17,071 nt of DNA from Rickettsia typhi. Lineage in GTDB: Bacteria > Pseudomonadota > Alphaproteobacteria > Rickettsiales > UBA1997. The stretch lies in contig CAMDOL010000018.1 of NCBI GenBank assembly GCA_945903615.1, positions 1 through 17,071 of the forward strand, in the 5' to 3' direction. Position numbers and translations under genes: made by a program. Every line of letters begins with the position of its first letter. Positions within the stretch are counted from its first letter, which is position 1. Shown here in pieces: positions 7,374 through 15,915 of this stretch. A model generated the notes under the pieces. It did not search any database. It had not been told where the DNA came from and saw nothing but the letters and a program-made list of their open reading frames with translations.

Positions 7374-7817
7374 ATGTATAAATTCAGCGAAATTTTACTA
7401 GATGTTTTAGAAGCAATGGAGTTTCTAACCAGAACTCTCAATTCAGCTGAGCTTTATTACATGGATACCAGCGAGGTTCTGGGCAGAACTATGAAGGAGA
7501 CTAAATTTTGTATGCTAAATGCAACACTGGATTTGGCGATTGATCTTGAACATAAAATTAATCATCAAATTAATAAGGGTGATTTTGTCGAGCAGATTAC
7601 TAAAAATTTAAGTATCGCTGCAAAAAATCTTCAATATTTTCCTAAAGAATATAAGATTGCCAGCTTTGCCCATATTGAATCCGAGCTTGATGGGATTGTT
7701 GATTTTGTAAAAGAATATTCTTTGAATGCTTATAATTTTATCAAAGATTTTGCATCCGAAGAAAAAAAATTACTCATCAATAAAACTCTCAATATCAAGG
7801 CTCGGCGCGCAATTTAA
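7374..7817 (+). CDS. Hypothetical protein, predicted all-helical
   Basis: I do not recognise this 147-residue protein. It has no signal peptide, no membrane segment and no cysteine or histidine metal pattern. Its composition (many Leu, Glu, Lys, Ile and few Pro or Gly) and heptad-like stretches, such as the segment around residues 50-75, suggest a soluble bundle of helices. It is locked between sdhE (1-base gap) and the aminotransferase (3-base gap) on the same strand, so it is almost certainly translated from the same message. Nothing in the sequence gives a function. Its reading frame and tight spacing make it a real gene rather than a chance ORF. Confidence 0.8.
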   Translation: MYKFSEILLDVLEAMEFLTRTLNSAELYYMDTSEVLGRTMKETKFCMLNATLDLAIDLEHKINHQINKGDFVEQITKNLSIAAKNLQYFPKEYKIASFAHIESELDGIVDFVKEYSLNAYNFIKDFASEEKKLLINKTLNIKARRAI

Positions 7818-7820
7818 TTT

Positions 7821-9167
7821 ATGAATTTCTTAGAAAAACTTTTTCCCAAAAACTCATCAACATTGCCCAACAAACCATCTGCGTTTGATTTTCTTGATCA
7901 TTGCCGATCTGACCACCAAGAAAATTATATGAAATGGTTTGAAGATGATTATCAAGATTTAAGCTCTGAAGCAAGCCGCAGCGCTGCTAAATATGTTGAA
8001 GAATTTGGCTTAGAAAAATACAGCCACAACCCTCATCTTTTGCCAGAATTAAAAGAGGCAATTGCTGATTATTTTAAAAGATGTGAAATTGATTGCACAT
8101 CTGAAAACATCATTGTGCGAGTTGGAATTTTTGAGTTGTTGCAAGATTTATATCGAAAGATTGGCATCAAAAATGATGAAAAGGTTTTATTTTCTTTGCC
8201 AATTTCTGGATATTTTATTCAACAATGTCATGACAATGAAATTGTCGTGGAGTTTTTAAACAGCGATTCTAAAAACGGCTGGAAGATTGATTTCACTGAG
8301 TTAGAATCTATTTTAGAGACACAAAAAATCAAAATTTTTTTTCTTAATTATCCAAATCCAATTAGTGGCGCAGTATTAAGCAAAAATGATATTTTTACAC
8401 TCGCCCAAATCATACGCAAACATAAAGATTTATTAATAATAATTGATGAATCACTCAGAGAATTATTCACCAGCAAAAATTATGAACCACATTCTTTAGC
8501 GGCAATCCAAGATATATCCTTACAAATCATCACCATTAACAACTTGAAATGTTATGGTCTAGGTAATTTAGATATAGCCTTTGCATGCCTCAAAAATACA
8601 AATATTATTGACAGCTTATCACATAACCACATTAATGTTTCCGAAGGTAATCAACGCATTGCTATATCAGCTCTAAAAATTAGCGAAGACAACCAAAAAC
8701 ATTTAGCCCAAATTACTGAGCAATGTAATCAAAACTCCTCTTTAGTTGCAGAAGAGTTAAAAATAATTAATGAAAATTTGAGCCAAAAGTTTGGCAAAAA
8801 AAATGATTTTGTTAAATCAATAACTAACGAATCACAAATCAACAATTCATTATTGTTGCAATTCACTGGAATCAAAGGCAGCAATGCCGGAGTTAGTAAT
8901 CAAACTTTAGAAACTGATTTGGATATTGCGGATTTTTTGAAGAAAGAAGCAGGAATTGCAATGATGCCCGGACAATGTTGTTTATTGCCTGCAGAGGAAA
9001 TGATTTTGCGTTTATATTTATTAAAATCAAAACAAGAATTGCAAGCTGGATTCAAAAAAATTAATCAAGCTTTGCTACAATTAAAAATGCTCAGCCGAAG
9101 TATTTCAGTATTCAAATCTTCGAAGTTAAACTCTAAAGAGAGCGATAAAGATATTGCCACCAGATAA
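7821..9167 (+). CDS. Divergent class I/II aminotransferase-fold protein
   Basis: The 448-residue protein has the fold type I aminotransferase layout. A SHNPHLLPELKEAIADYF segment (68-85) matches the usual small-domain 'G.p.LR.aia.y' block, and NYPNPISG (176-183) holds the substrate-carboxylate Asn. LLIIIDESLREL (204-215) provides the Asp209 that pairs with the PLP ring nitrogen. NNLKCYGLGNLDIAF (240-254) places Lys243 at the Schiff-base position. Two usual cofactor contacts are replaced: the Tyr of DExY is Leu212, and the phosphate-binding Arg after the lysine is Asp251. A C-terminal RLYLL could supply the substrate-binding Arg. The substrate is unknown, and altered or lost transaminase activity is possible. 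It is the last gene of the tatA unit, followed by a hairpin. Confidence 0.83.
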   Translation: MNFLEKLFPKNSSTLPNKPSAFDFLDHCRSDHQENYMKWFEDDYQDLSSEASRSAAKYVEEFGLEKYSHNPHLLPELKEAIADYFKRCEIDCTSENIIVRVGIFELLQDLYRKIGIKNDEKVLFSLPISGYFIQQCHDNEIVVEFLNSDSKNGWKIDFTELESILETQKIKIFFLNYPNPISGAVLSKNDIFTLAQIIRKHKDLLIIIDESLRELFTSKNYEPHSLAAIQDISLQIITINNLKCYGLGNLDIAFACLKNTNIIDSLSHNHINVSEGNQRIAISALKISEDNQKHLAQITEQCNQNSSLVAEELKIINENLSQKFGKKNDFVKSITNESQINNSLLLQFTGIKGSNAGVSNQTLETDLDIADFLKKEAGIAMMPGQCCLLPAEEMILRLYLLKSKQELQAGFKKINQALLQLKMLSRSISVFKSSKLNSKESDKDIATR

Positions 9168-9174
9168 ATAGCCG

Positions 9175-9204
9175 GCACCATCCCAGCCTTCACTGGGATG
9201 GTGC
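9175..9204. terminator. Hairpin between convergent aminotransferase and typA genes
   Basis: A perfect 12-bp stem (GCACCATCCCAG pairing with CTGGGATGGTGC) encloses a 6-base loop. It sits in the 53-base gap between two converging genes, which is the classic place for a bidirectional terminator. No long T-run follows on either strand (GCTTTAAT on plus), so efficiency is uncertain. Confidence 0.65.
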
Positions 9205-9220
9205 GCTTTAATCAATTAAA

Positions 9221-11059
9221 TTAATCAGCAAAAGACAAATTGTCTTTGGTTTTGCTCATTCTTTTTCTTTCGTTGTTATCCAAATATTTCTTGCGAAGAC
9301 GCAAAGATTTTGGGGTCACTTCTACTAACTCATCATCATCAACATAGGTAATCATATCTTCCAATGTCAATTCTCTTGGCGGAGTCAAGCGAATTGCTTC
9401 ATCCGTGCCACTTGCTCTGATGTTGGTTAATTGTTTTCCTCTCAAAACATTAACTTCCAAATCACCAGTTTTAGAATTTTGACCGATGATCATTCCGGCA
9501 TAAACTTTTTGTGCTGGCTTAATAAAGAGAGTTCCACGATCTTGCAAACCCCACATTGCATAAGCCGAAGCTTCGCCAGCATCGTTAGCAATTAAAGCAC
9601 CGTTGCGACGAAAATTTAACTCACCTTTGTAAGGCATATAGTTGTGGAAAATTCTATTGATGATTCCAGTTCCTTTGGTGTCAGTTGCAAACTCGCTTTG
9701 ATAACCAATCAAACCGCGGCTTGGAACCAAAAAAGTAATTCTGGTTTTTCCGCCACCACTTGGGCGCATATCGGTCATTTCACCTTTTCTAATTGAAACT
9801 TTTTCAACTACTGAGCCGCTAAAATTATCGTCAACATCGATAATTACTTCTTCGATTGGCTCTAAAATATTGCCGCTTTCGTCTTTTTTAAATAGAACTC
9901 TCGGACGCGAAACCGAAAGTTCAAAACCTTCCCGACGCATATTTTCAATCAAAACACCCAGCTGCAACTCACCTCTGCCACCAACTTCAAAAGCGTCATT
10001 ATTTGCACTTTCTTTTACATTGATTGCCACATTAGTTTCATTCTCAGCAAATAAACGATCACGAATCATTCTGGAAGTAACCTTAGTTCCTTCAGTTCCA
10101 GCTAATGGAGAATCGTTCACTGAAATTGTGATCGCCATAGTTGGCGGATCAATTGGGGTGGATTTGATTGGCTCAGTGACCGACATATCACAGAAAGTAT
10201 CAGCAACTGATGCTTTTTCTAAGCCAGCAATTGAAACGATATCGCCAGCTACAGCTTCATCAACAGCAATCCTTTCAACACCGCGAAAAACTTGCAGTTT
10301 AGTCAAACGACCTTGCTCAACAACTTTACCATCCAAATTAATCGCTTTGAAATTCATCATGGTTTTTGCAGTTCCAGAATAAATTCTGCCGGTTAGAACT
10401 CTTCCAAAAAATGGGTTGGATTCTAACAAAGTTGCCAACATTGAGAAAGGTGCAGTTTCGTCAAATTTTGGCGGGTTAACATGTTTTAAAATTAGATCAA
10501 ACAACGGATGCAAATTTTCTCTTGAATCTTTTTCTAAATCATTAACACACCAACCATCGCGACCCACAGCGTATAAAACTGGAAAATCTAACTGTTCTTC
10601 ACTGGCATTTAAAGTTACGAACAAATCAAAAATTTCATTCAAAACTTCTTCAACCCGTGCATCAGAACGGTCAACTTTATTAATAATTACAATCGGCTTC
10701 AAACCAAGAGCCAAGGCTTTTGAAAGCACAAATTTCGTTTGAGGCATTGGCCCTTCCGAAGAATCTACTAAAAGCAACGCACTATCAGCCATTGATAAAA
10801 CTCGTTCAACTTCACCACCAAAATCGGCGTGTCCAGGGGTATCGATAACATTAATTTTTGTATCTTTCCAAGAAATTGCTGTGCATTTTGCCAAAATGGT
10901 AATACCGCGTTCTTTTTCCAAATCGTTACTATCCATAACTCTAGTTTCCACTTGCTTATGAGCGTGGAAAGTTCCGCTTTGCCCAAGCATGGCATCAATT
11001 AAGGTAGTTTTGCCGTGATCTACGTGAGCAATAATGGCAACATTTCTGATTTCAGTCAT
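9221..11059 (-). CDS. typA: Ribosome-associated GTPase TypA/BipA
   Basis: TypA (BipA) is a translational GTPase of the EF-G family that binds 70S ribosomes and aids 50S assembly and growth under stress. At 612 residues it is full length. The GTPase motifs are all present near the N-terminus: [10 protein letters not shown] (G1, residues 11-20), RGITI (G2), DTPGHADF (G3) and NKVDR (G4). The later EF-G-like domain III/V blocks and the TypA-specific C-terminal region ([19 protein letters not shown], then [37 protein letters not shown]) are also intact. It begins 14 bases after the asparaginase stop on the same strand and is the last gene of that run. Confidence 0.98.
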   Translation of the reverse strand: MTEIRNVAIIAHVDHGKTTLIDAMLGQSGTFHAHKQVETRVMDSNDLEKERGITILAKCTAISWKDTKINVIDTPGHADFGGEVERVLSMADSALLLVDSSEGPMPQTKFVLSKALALGLKPIVIINKVDRSDARVEEVLNEIFDLFVTLNASEEQLDFPVLYAVGRDGWCVNDLEKDSRENLHPLFDLILKHVNPPKFDETAPFSMLATLLESNPFFGRVLTGRIYSGTAKTMMNFKAINLDGKVVEQGRLTKLQVFRGVERIAVDEAVAGDIVSIAGLEKASVADTFCDMSVTEPIKSTPIDPPTMAITISVNDSPLAGTEGTKVTSRMIRDRLFAENETNVAINVKESANNDAFEVGGRGELQLGVLIENMRREGFELSVSRPRVLFKKDESGNILEPIEEVIIDVDDNFSGSVVEKVSIRKGEMTDMRPSGGGKTRITFLVPSRGLIGYQSEFATDTKGTGIINRIFHNYMPYKGELNFRRNGALIANDAGEASAYAMWGLQDRGTLFIKPAQKVYAGMIIGQNSKTGDLEVNVLRGKQLTNIRASGTDEAIRLTPPRELTLEDMITYVDDDELVEVTPKSLRLRKKYLDNNERKRMSKTKDNLSFAD

Positions 11060-11073
11060 AAGAATAGTATTGG

Positions 11074-12069
11074 TTAGTAGTTATTAAAAATTTCTTTAAT
11101 TTTTTCTAAATTATTAGTTTGGGTTAAAGCCAATTTTGCGAGGATTCTCGCTTTCTGCGCGCTTAGATTGCCAGCGCTCAAAAATCCGTATTCATCATCA
11201 TCAATTTCACCATTTAAAACTACCGTTCCGGCACCTGCTCGCGAACTTTTTATAATTATAATTCCGCTTTTGGCAGCGGCAATTAATTTTGGTAATGCAT
11301 CTTTATAAAAATTACCGTTTCCCAAACTCGCTACAATAATTGCTGTGCTTTTAGCACTAACTAAATAATCAATAACTCCAGCATCAAATCCAGCATACAT
11401 CTGAACAATATCAACCTTGGGCAAATGAGAAATTTCAGTGATTTTAAATTCACTATTTTTAGTGTGAATTCTAGTTGGCTGATAATAAATTTGCACTTTA
11501 CCATAACAAACCTGACCAATCGCTCCAGCATTTGGTGCCCCAAAAGCCTCAACAGCAACGGTATTAATTTTAGCAACATCTCTAGCAGCAAAAATTTTGT
11601 CAGCAATAACCACCAACACACCTTTGTTTTGGGCTTGAGAATCTGCCGCCAAAGCCACCGCATTATATAAATTAATTGCCCCATCCGCACCAAGCGAAGT
11701 GCTTGGACGCATTGAGCCAACTATTACAACTGGCTTGTTGCTATCAACGACTAAATTCAAAAAATAAGCGGTCTCTTCTAAAGTATCAGTGCCATGAGTG
11801 ATAACCACACCATCAACATCTTCTTGTGATAATAACTGATTAGTGCGCTGGGCGATTTTTAACCAATCCGCATCTTCAATATCTTGACTGCCAATTGATA
11901 AAATTTGTTCAGTTCTAATCTTGGCTAATTTTTTAATACCCAAAACTGATTCAACCAGAGCATCAGCAGAAATTTTAGCAGGAATATAATTAGGTTGATC
12001 CGCCGCCAAACCAGAGCCGGCAATCGTTCCCCCCGTTGCTAAAATTGTGATGTTTTTTTGATTGGTCAT
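11074..12069 (-). CDS. L-asparaginase, type II-like, no signal peptide
   Basis: This enzyme hydrolyses asparagine to aspartate and ammonia. From the ATG at 12069 it is 331 residues and aligns throughout with mature E. coli AnsB. It has the nucleophile Thr12 in ATGGTIAG, Tyr in the flap (PNYIPAK), SIGSQD, HGTDT with the Thr-Asp pair, MRPSTS and the catalytic Lys in RDVAKINT. The frame is open a further 21 residues upstream to 12132, but that part is a lysine-rich read through the end of clpX and is not family-like. The ATG 4 bases after the clpX stop is preferred. Type II enzymes are normally exported, but neither start gives a signal peptide, so this one is probably cytoplasmic. Confidence 0.93.
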   Translation of the reverse strand: MTNQKNITILATGGTIAGSGLAADQPNYIPAKISADALVESVLGIKKLAKIRTEQILSIGSQDIEDADWLKIAQRTNQLLSQEDVDGVVITHGTDTLEETAYFLNLVVDSNKPVVIVGSMRPSTSLGADGAINLYNAVALAADSQAQNKGVLVVIADKIFAARDVAKINTVAVEAFGAPNAGAIGQVCYGKVQIYYQPTRIHTKNSEFKITEISHLPKVDIVQMYAGFDAGVIDYLVSAKSTAIIVASLGNGNFYKDALPKLIAAAKSGIIIIKSSRAGAGTVVLNGEIDDDEYGFLSAGNLSAQKARILAKLALTQTNNLEKIKEIFNNY

Positions 12070-12073
12070 TTTT

Positions 12074-13387
12074 TTATGCGGCGATTTTTTTTTCTTCAAC
12101 TTTTTCTTCGTTTGCCGCTGCAGCAATTTCAATATTTTTCTTCAGTTCTTCAGCAGTAAAAAAATCAATTTCTGGTTTTTCATTATCAGTTAAAACCTTT
12201 TTAGAAATTTTCACTTTTTTAACATTTTGTTTAGATGGAATATCAAACATAGTCTCCATCAAAATAGTTTCCATAATCGCGCGAAGCCCTCTGGCACCAG
12301 TTTTTCTCAATATTGCTTTTTTGGCAATCTCTACCAAAGACTCATTATCAAATTGCAAATCAACTTTGTCTAAAGCAAAAAGTTTTTGATATTGTTTGAC
12401 CAAAGAATTTTTTGGTTCCGATAAAATTTTAACCAAGTCATCCTCAGTTAAATCTTGCAACGGAGCAATGATTGGCAGTCTTCCTACCAATTCAGGAATG
12501 ATTCCAAATTTAATAATATCTTCTGGTTCAGCTTCGGTTAGAATATTCTTTTTTTCTTCGTCATTTTTTTCCCGCACATCGGCTCCAAAACCAATTGAAG
12601 AACCTTTACCACGCACCGCAATAATTTTTTCTAAACCCGCGAAAGATCCGCCGCAAATAAATAAAATATTTTTGGTATCAATTTGCACATATTCTTGTTG
12701 ATTATTTCTTTTGCCGGGCTGCGCTGGAACTGAAGCGACTGTTCCTTCAATAATTTTAAGCAAACCTTGTTGCACACCTTCGCCAGAAATATCACGAGTT
12801 CTACCACCCGCCTCACCTTTTCTGGTAATTTTGTCAATTTCATCAATATAAACAATCCCGCGTTGCGCCTTTTCAATGTTATATTCTGCGGCTTGCAACA
12901 AACGAGAGATAATATTTTCGACATCATCACCAACATAACCCGCTTCGGTGAGTGAAGTGGCGTCAGCCATGGTGAAAGGCACATCTAAAATTCTGGCTAA
13001 AGTTTGAGCAAGCAATGTTTTGCCACAACCAGTTGGCCCAATGACCAATATATTAGATTTGCTCAGCTCAACATCTTGATTGATCAAATTGCTGCCCGAA
13101 TCAATTCTTTTGTAGTGGTTATAAACCGCGACCGCCAAAACTTTTTTAGCAAAATCTTGCCCAACCACATAATCATTGAGAATATTAATAATTTCAGCAG
13201 GAGTAACTTTGTTGCCTTCTTTATTAATTGACGGAGATTTTTTGCTGTCTTCTTTAACAATATCTAGGCAAAGTGAAACACACTCATTACAAATAAAAAC
13301 ATTTGGCCCAGCGATTAATTTTTTGACATCACTCTGATATTTGCCACAGAATGAGCAGCAGATTGTATTAATTGTTTCTTTAGACAT
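12074..13387 (-). CDS. clpX: ATP-dependent protease ATP-binding subunit ClpX
   Basis: ClpX is the hexameric AAA+ unfoldase that recognises tagged proteins and feeds them to ClpP. From the ATG at 13387 it has the N-terminal zinc-binding domain (CSFC...CNEC, residues 11-37), Walker A GPTGCGKT (117-124), pore loop GYVG (150-153), Walker B VYIDEIDK (179-186), SGEGVQQ (201-207), and the IGF loop for ClpP docking in SSIGFGADV. The arginine finger and sensor-2 region ([13 protein letters not shown]) are present. The frame extends 8 codons upstream to 13411, but MSKE matches the usual start and has a purine-rich GGAAAAAAG ahead of it. The start overlaps the clpP stop by 8 bases. The usual RKH motif is KRN here (226-228), and the tail after 400 is Lys/Glu/Ala-rich. 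Confidence 0.97.
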   Translation of the reverse strand: MSKETINTICCSFCGKYQSDVKKLIAGPNVFICNECVSLCLDIVKEDSKKSPSINKEGNKVTPAEIINILNDYVVGQDFAKKVLAVAVYNHYKRIDSGSNLINQDVELSKSNILVIGPTGCGKTLLAQTLARILDVPFTMADATSLTEAGYVGDDVENIISRLLQAAEYNIEKAQRGIVYIDEIDKITRKGEAGGRTRDISGEGVQQGLLKIIEGTVASVPAQPGKRNNQQEYVQIDTKNILFICGGSFAGLEKIIAVRGKGSSIGFGADVREKNDEEKKNILTEAEPEDIIKFGIIPELVGRLPIIAPLQDLTEDDLVKILSEPKNSLVKQYQKLFALDKVDLQFDNESLVEIAKKAILRKTGARGLRAIMETILMETMFDIPSKQNVKKVKISKKVLTDNEKPEIDFFTAEELKKNIEIAAAANEEKVEEKKIAA

Positions 13388-13994
13388 TTCTTTTTTCCAT
13401 AATTTTATCAATTAGACCAAATTCTACCGCCATTTCTGGAGTCATAAAATTGTCGCGTTCCATTGATTTTTCAACTGTGTCAAGGCTTTGACTGGTGTGT
13501 TTAACATATATTTCGTTGAGTCTTTTTTTCAATGCCAAAGTTTCACGCGCGTGAATTTCAATGTCAGTTGCCTGACCTTGATAACCGCCTGAAGGCTGGT
13601 GGATCATAATTCTTGAATTAGGAAGTGAAAATCTTTTGCCCTTGGCACCAGCTGCTAAAAGCAACGAACCCATAGAAGCTGCTTGTCCAATGCACAAAGT
13701 GCAAACATCTGGCTTGATATATTGCATCGTGTCATAGATCGCCAAACCAGAAGTGACAATGCCTCCTGGGGAATTAATGTATAAGTAAATATCTTTTTTT
13801 GGATCTTCAGATTCTAAAAACAACAATTGCGCCACAATCAGAGTGGACATTTGATCCTGCACTTGACCGCTAACAAAAATAATTCTCTCTTTTAAAAGCC
13901 GCGAATAGATATCATAAGATCTTTCACCACGATTGGTTTGTTCAATAACCATCGGCACTAGGTAGCTGGCAGTATCCAATAATTGTTCAGTCAT
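13380..13994 (-). CDS. clpP: ATP-dependent Clp protease proteolytic subunit
   Basis: ClpP is the serine peptidase that forms the tetradecameric degradation chamber, working here with the adjacent ClpX. The catalytic triad is intact and in normal spacing: Ser107 (GQAASMGS), His132 (MIHQPSGG) and Asp181 (MERDNFM). The 204-residue length is typical. The N-terminal [23 protein letters not shown] block, which contacts the ATPase, and the processing-type prosequence are conserved. It is upstream of clpX with overlapping ends, the standard alphaproteobacterial order. No strong Shine-Dalgarno sequence is visible before the ATG. A stem-loop with a 19-base loop lies in the gap to proB. Confidence 0.98.
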   Translation of the reverse strand: MTEQLLDTASYLVPMVIEQTNRGERSYDIYSRLLKERIIFVSGQVQDQMSTLIVAQLLFLESEDPKKDIYLYINSPGGIVTSGLAIYDTMQYIKPDVCTLCIGQAASMGSLLLAAGAKGKRFSLPNSRIMIHQPSGGYQGQATDIEIHARETLALKKRLNEIYVKHTSQSLDTVEKSMERDNFMTPEMAVEFGLIDKIMEKRNV

Positions 13995-14021
13995 TTTGGA
14001 GATTTTAAATTGATTAAAATC

Positions 14022-14056
14022 AGAACTTAAGCGAGGCGAAGTTTTGCGTAAGTTCT
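14022..14056. repeat. Inverted repeat between proB and clpP
   Basis: An 8-bp stem AGAACTTA (14022-14029) pairs with TAAGTTCT (14049-14056) across a 19-base loop rich in GCG. On the minus strand the hairpin follows the proB stop and precedes clpP, and is followed by GATTTTAAT. It could be a weak terminator or attenuator, or another short palindromic repeat. The 85-base gap (13995-14079) holds nothing else recognisable. Confidence 0.5.
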
Positions 14057-14079
14057 AAAAAAGGATCGAGGATAGTAAA

Positions 14080-15309
14080 TCAAGCTGCCCAAGAAAGCAA
14101 CACCAAATCATCACGGTTAACCAGCTCCTCTTGGTTATTTTTGCCAATCAATAAGCTAGCTGCTGAAGAATTATACTTGGCAATTCCATTGGCTAGATGC
14201 CTGCCATTTTCATCTTTGATAAAAATCACATCACCTTTCTTGAACTCACCATTGACCCGCACAACGCCAACTGGCAATAGGCTTGCGTTCTTCATCAACG
14301 CTTTAACAGCGCAATCATTTATAATTGCTTCACCATTGGCATTTAAGCAATCCGCTATCCATTGTTTTTTAGCACTAATTTTTTTGCCCTCTGCTTTAAA
14401 AAGCGTAAATTTTTTGCCAGCTTCAATTCCTGCAATTGGATTTTTATTAAGTCCGCTGGCAATTATACAATTACAACCCAAATTAAACGCCATTTTCGCT
14501 GCTTTAATTTTAGTGATCATTCCACCAGTTCCAACATCTGATCCAGCCCCACCTGCCATTGCTTCAATTTTTTCATCAATGTTTTCAACTAGAGAAATGA
14601 ATTTGGCATCTTTATGAGTCTTGGGATTTTTATCATAAAGCCCATCAATATCAGAAAGTAAAATTAATAAATCCGCCACCGCAATTTGAGCAATACGCGC
14701 CGCGAGTCGATCATTATCGCCAATTTTAATTTCTTCCACCGCAATAGTATCGTTCTCATTAACAATAGGAATAATGTTGTTGGCAAGCAGAGTGCGAAGA
14801 GTATTTCTGGTATTTAAATATCGATTACGATCCGCAGAATCATCACCAGTGATAAGAATTTGTGCCACACTTAAACCAAGTTTATCAAAACAAGTTTGAT
14901 AATTCGCCATCAGAGTAATTTGTCCAATCGCTGCTGCCGCTTGCTTCTCTTCAAGTTTTAGTTTATGCACCCCCCTCGCTCTGTGCTTGCTATTGCTCGC
15001 ACAAACGCTTTCCCCCCTAAATAGGGAGGAAGATTTCACCCCCCTCGCTCTGTGCTTGCTATTGCTCGCACAAACGCTTTCCCCCCTAAATAGGGGGGAA
15101 GATTGCACCCCCTTTAATTTTGCTTTCCCAAGTGCAATTGCACCAGAAGAAACAATAATAATTTCCTTTCCACTTTTTCTTAACTGCAAAATATCTTTTG
15201 CCAAGCTTTTCAGCCAAGCCGCTCTCACCTTGCCATTCTCCACCAAAAGCGATGATCCAATTTTAATGACGATTCTTTTTTTATCTTTTAATGACGATGT
15301 GGCGGACAT
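14080..15309 (-). CDS. proB: Glutamate 5-kinase with in-frame 46-residue repeat insertion
   Basis: ProB phosphorylates glutamate, the first step of proline synthesis. The amino-acid-kinase domain begins RIVIKIGSSLL (12-22) and includes IIVSSGAIALGKAKL (51-65), PIVNENDTIAVEEIKIGDND, LLILLSDIDGLYDKNP and a Gly-rich GTGGMITKIKAA. A PUA domain fills the C-terminus (about 315-400). The protein is 409 residues against 367 for E. coli ProB. The excess is a tandem 23-residue repeat (about residues 69-114) between the SSGAI strand and the helix starting LKLEEKQAAAAIGQ, and removing it leaves about 363 residues. The frame is unbroken, so the gene is probably functional. The start overlaps the preceding gene by 22 bases. 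ProA is not in the window. Confidence 0.95.
   Translation of the reverse strand: MSATSSLKDKKRIVIKIGSSLLVENGKVRAAWLKSLAKDILQLRKSGKEIIIVSSGAIALGKAKLKGVQSSPLFRGESVCASNSKHRARGVKSSSLFRGESVCASNSKHRARGVHKLKLEEKQAAAAIGQITLMANYQTCFDKLGLSVAQILITGDDSADRNRYLNTRNTLRTLLANNIIPIVNENDTIAVEEIKIGDNDRLAARIAQIAVADLLILLSDIDGLYDKNPKTHKDAKFISLVENIDEKIEAMAGGAGSDVGTGGMITKIKAAKMAFNLGCNCIIASGLNKNPIAGIEAGKKFTLFKAEGKKISAKKQWIADCLNANGEAIINDCAVKALMKNASLLPVGVVRVNGEFKKGDVIFIKDENGRHLANGIAKYNSSAASLLIGKNNQEELVNRDDLVLLSWAA
14968..15105. repeat. Tandem pair of 69-bp palindromic elements inside proB
   Basis: Two head-to-tail copies, 14968-15036 and 15037-15105, differ at only two positions (an A/G in the G-run, and the last base). 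Each starts CACCCCC, and a third CACCCCC at 15106-15112 closes the array, so the pair is bounded by short direct repeats. Each copy contains a C6-TAAATA-G6 hairpin (perfect 10-bp arms TTCCCCCCTA/TAGGGGGGAA in the second copy, one mismatch in the first) and a TGTGC...GCACA pairing. The unit length is divisible by three and adds 23 codons per copy to proB, with the repeated core LFRGESVCASNSKHRAR. Confidence 0.93.
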
Positions 15310-15914
15310 GGAACACTTAAATCGGTTTGAGTTGATAAGGATTTTAAGGTAGCAGTGAGATTTTTTAACGCCGGAACATTCATTCCTTTAATAATTTTTA
15401 GACCAGCAAAACTCAAAATATCTTGCGCCATTCTTACGCTGCCATTAGTTTCAGCCAAAATGGAAACTGCTATCGCCCTAATTTCTTCTTCCTCAAATAT
15501 ATTGACCCCAGTTACAGAGCGAGATTTCTGCTTATAATTACCGTAGACTGATTTATATTGTGCTAGTTCACTACCAAATTCATCCTTAATTTCTTGCCCT
15601 AAAAACATTTCCTTATCAACATCTACCGTCTTGTTGGGAGATTCCTCATCTTTGGTTAAGCCAGCCACAATAAATTTCATTACTTTTAAAAGATTAGATG
15701 CCTCTGGAGATTCTTTTTCCAGATGGATTCTAAGACCATTTTGACGATAATAATCACCAATGCGATGCTGAGTGTGATCAAGCTGATCCACAAGCTCCTG
15801 AGCTTTTTCGCCATCCTCATGCTCTAATTTTTCATGCCAGAATCGATGATGATTGTCATTATCAACTTGATTATGATGATCAATAATTCTCCGAATAACA
15901 TTCTCAACCGTCAA
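15288..15914 (-). CDS. Hypothetical protein, His-rich N-terminus
   Basis: I do not recognise this 208-residue protein. The first 60 residues are rich in His, Asp and Glu (HH at 13-14, a second HH near 22, then HxxxxxH patterns), which might bind metal but matches no motif I can name. The middle is charged, and residues about 140-190 look like an alpha-helical domain (EEEEIRAIAVSILAETNGS onward). The C-terminus ends CPPHRH where it overlaps proB by 22 bases. The start is TTG at 15914, chosen because a strong AGGGGGG ribosome-binding site lies 6 bases upstream and no ATG occurs early in the frame. It starts one base after the OmpA-like gene's TGA, so the two are probably coupled. There is no signal peptide or membrane segment. 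Confidence 0.78.
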   Translation of the reverse strand: MTVENVIRRIIDHHNQVDNDNHHRFWHEKLEHEDGEKAQELVDQLDHTQHRIGDYYRQNGLRIHLEKESPEASNLLKVMKFIVAGLTKDEESPNKTVDVDKEMFLGQEIKDEFGSELAQYKSVYGNYKQKSRSVTGVNIFEEEEIRAIAVSILAETNGSVRMAQDILSFAGLKIIKGMNVPALKNLTATLKSLSTQTDLSVPCPPHRH

Positions 15915-15915
15915 T

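Noticed and set aside
9870..10382. 170-residue open frame on the plus strand opposite typA
   Set aside because: It has a Ser/Thr-rich composition typical of an antisense shadow, and typA on the other strand is fully conserved.
11361..11720. 119-residue minus-strand frame overlapping the asparaginase gene
   Set aside because: It lies in another frame of the same strand within a well-conserved asparaginase and has no domain.
12070..12132. Upstream extension of the asparaginase by 21 codons
   Set aside because: The lysine-rich segment is an out-of-frame read of the clpX tail and is neither a signal peptide nor part of the family.
14141..14617. 158-residue open frame opposite proB
   Set aside because: It is a shadow of the glutamate kinase gene with no recognisable motif.
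14968..15112. Possible CRISPR array because of tandem repeats
   Set aside because: There are only two 69-bp copies directly abutting, with no spacers, inside a coding gene and with no cas genes nearby.
14987..15352. 121-residue plus-strand open frame with an internal repeat (LLLAQTLSPLNR)
   Set aside because: The repetition only mirrors the 69-bp tandem element read on the opposite strand; proB is the real coding sequence.
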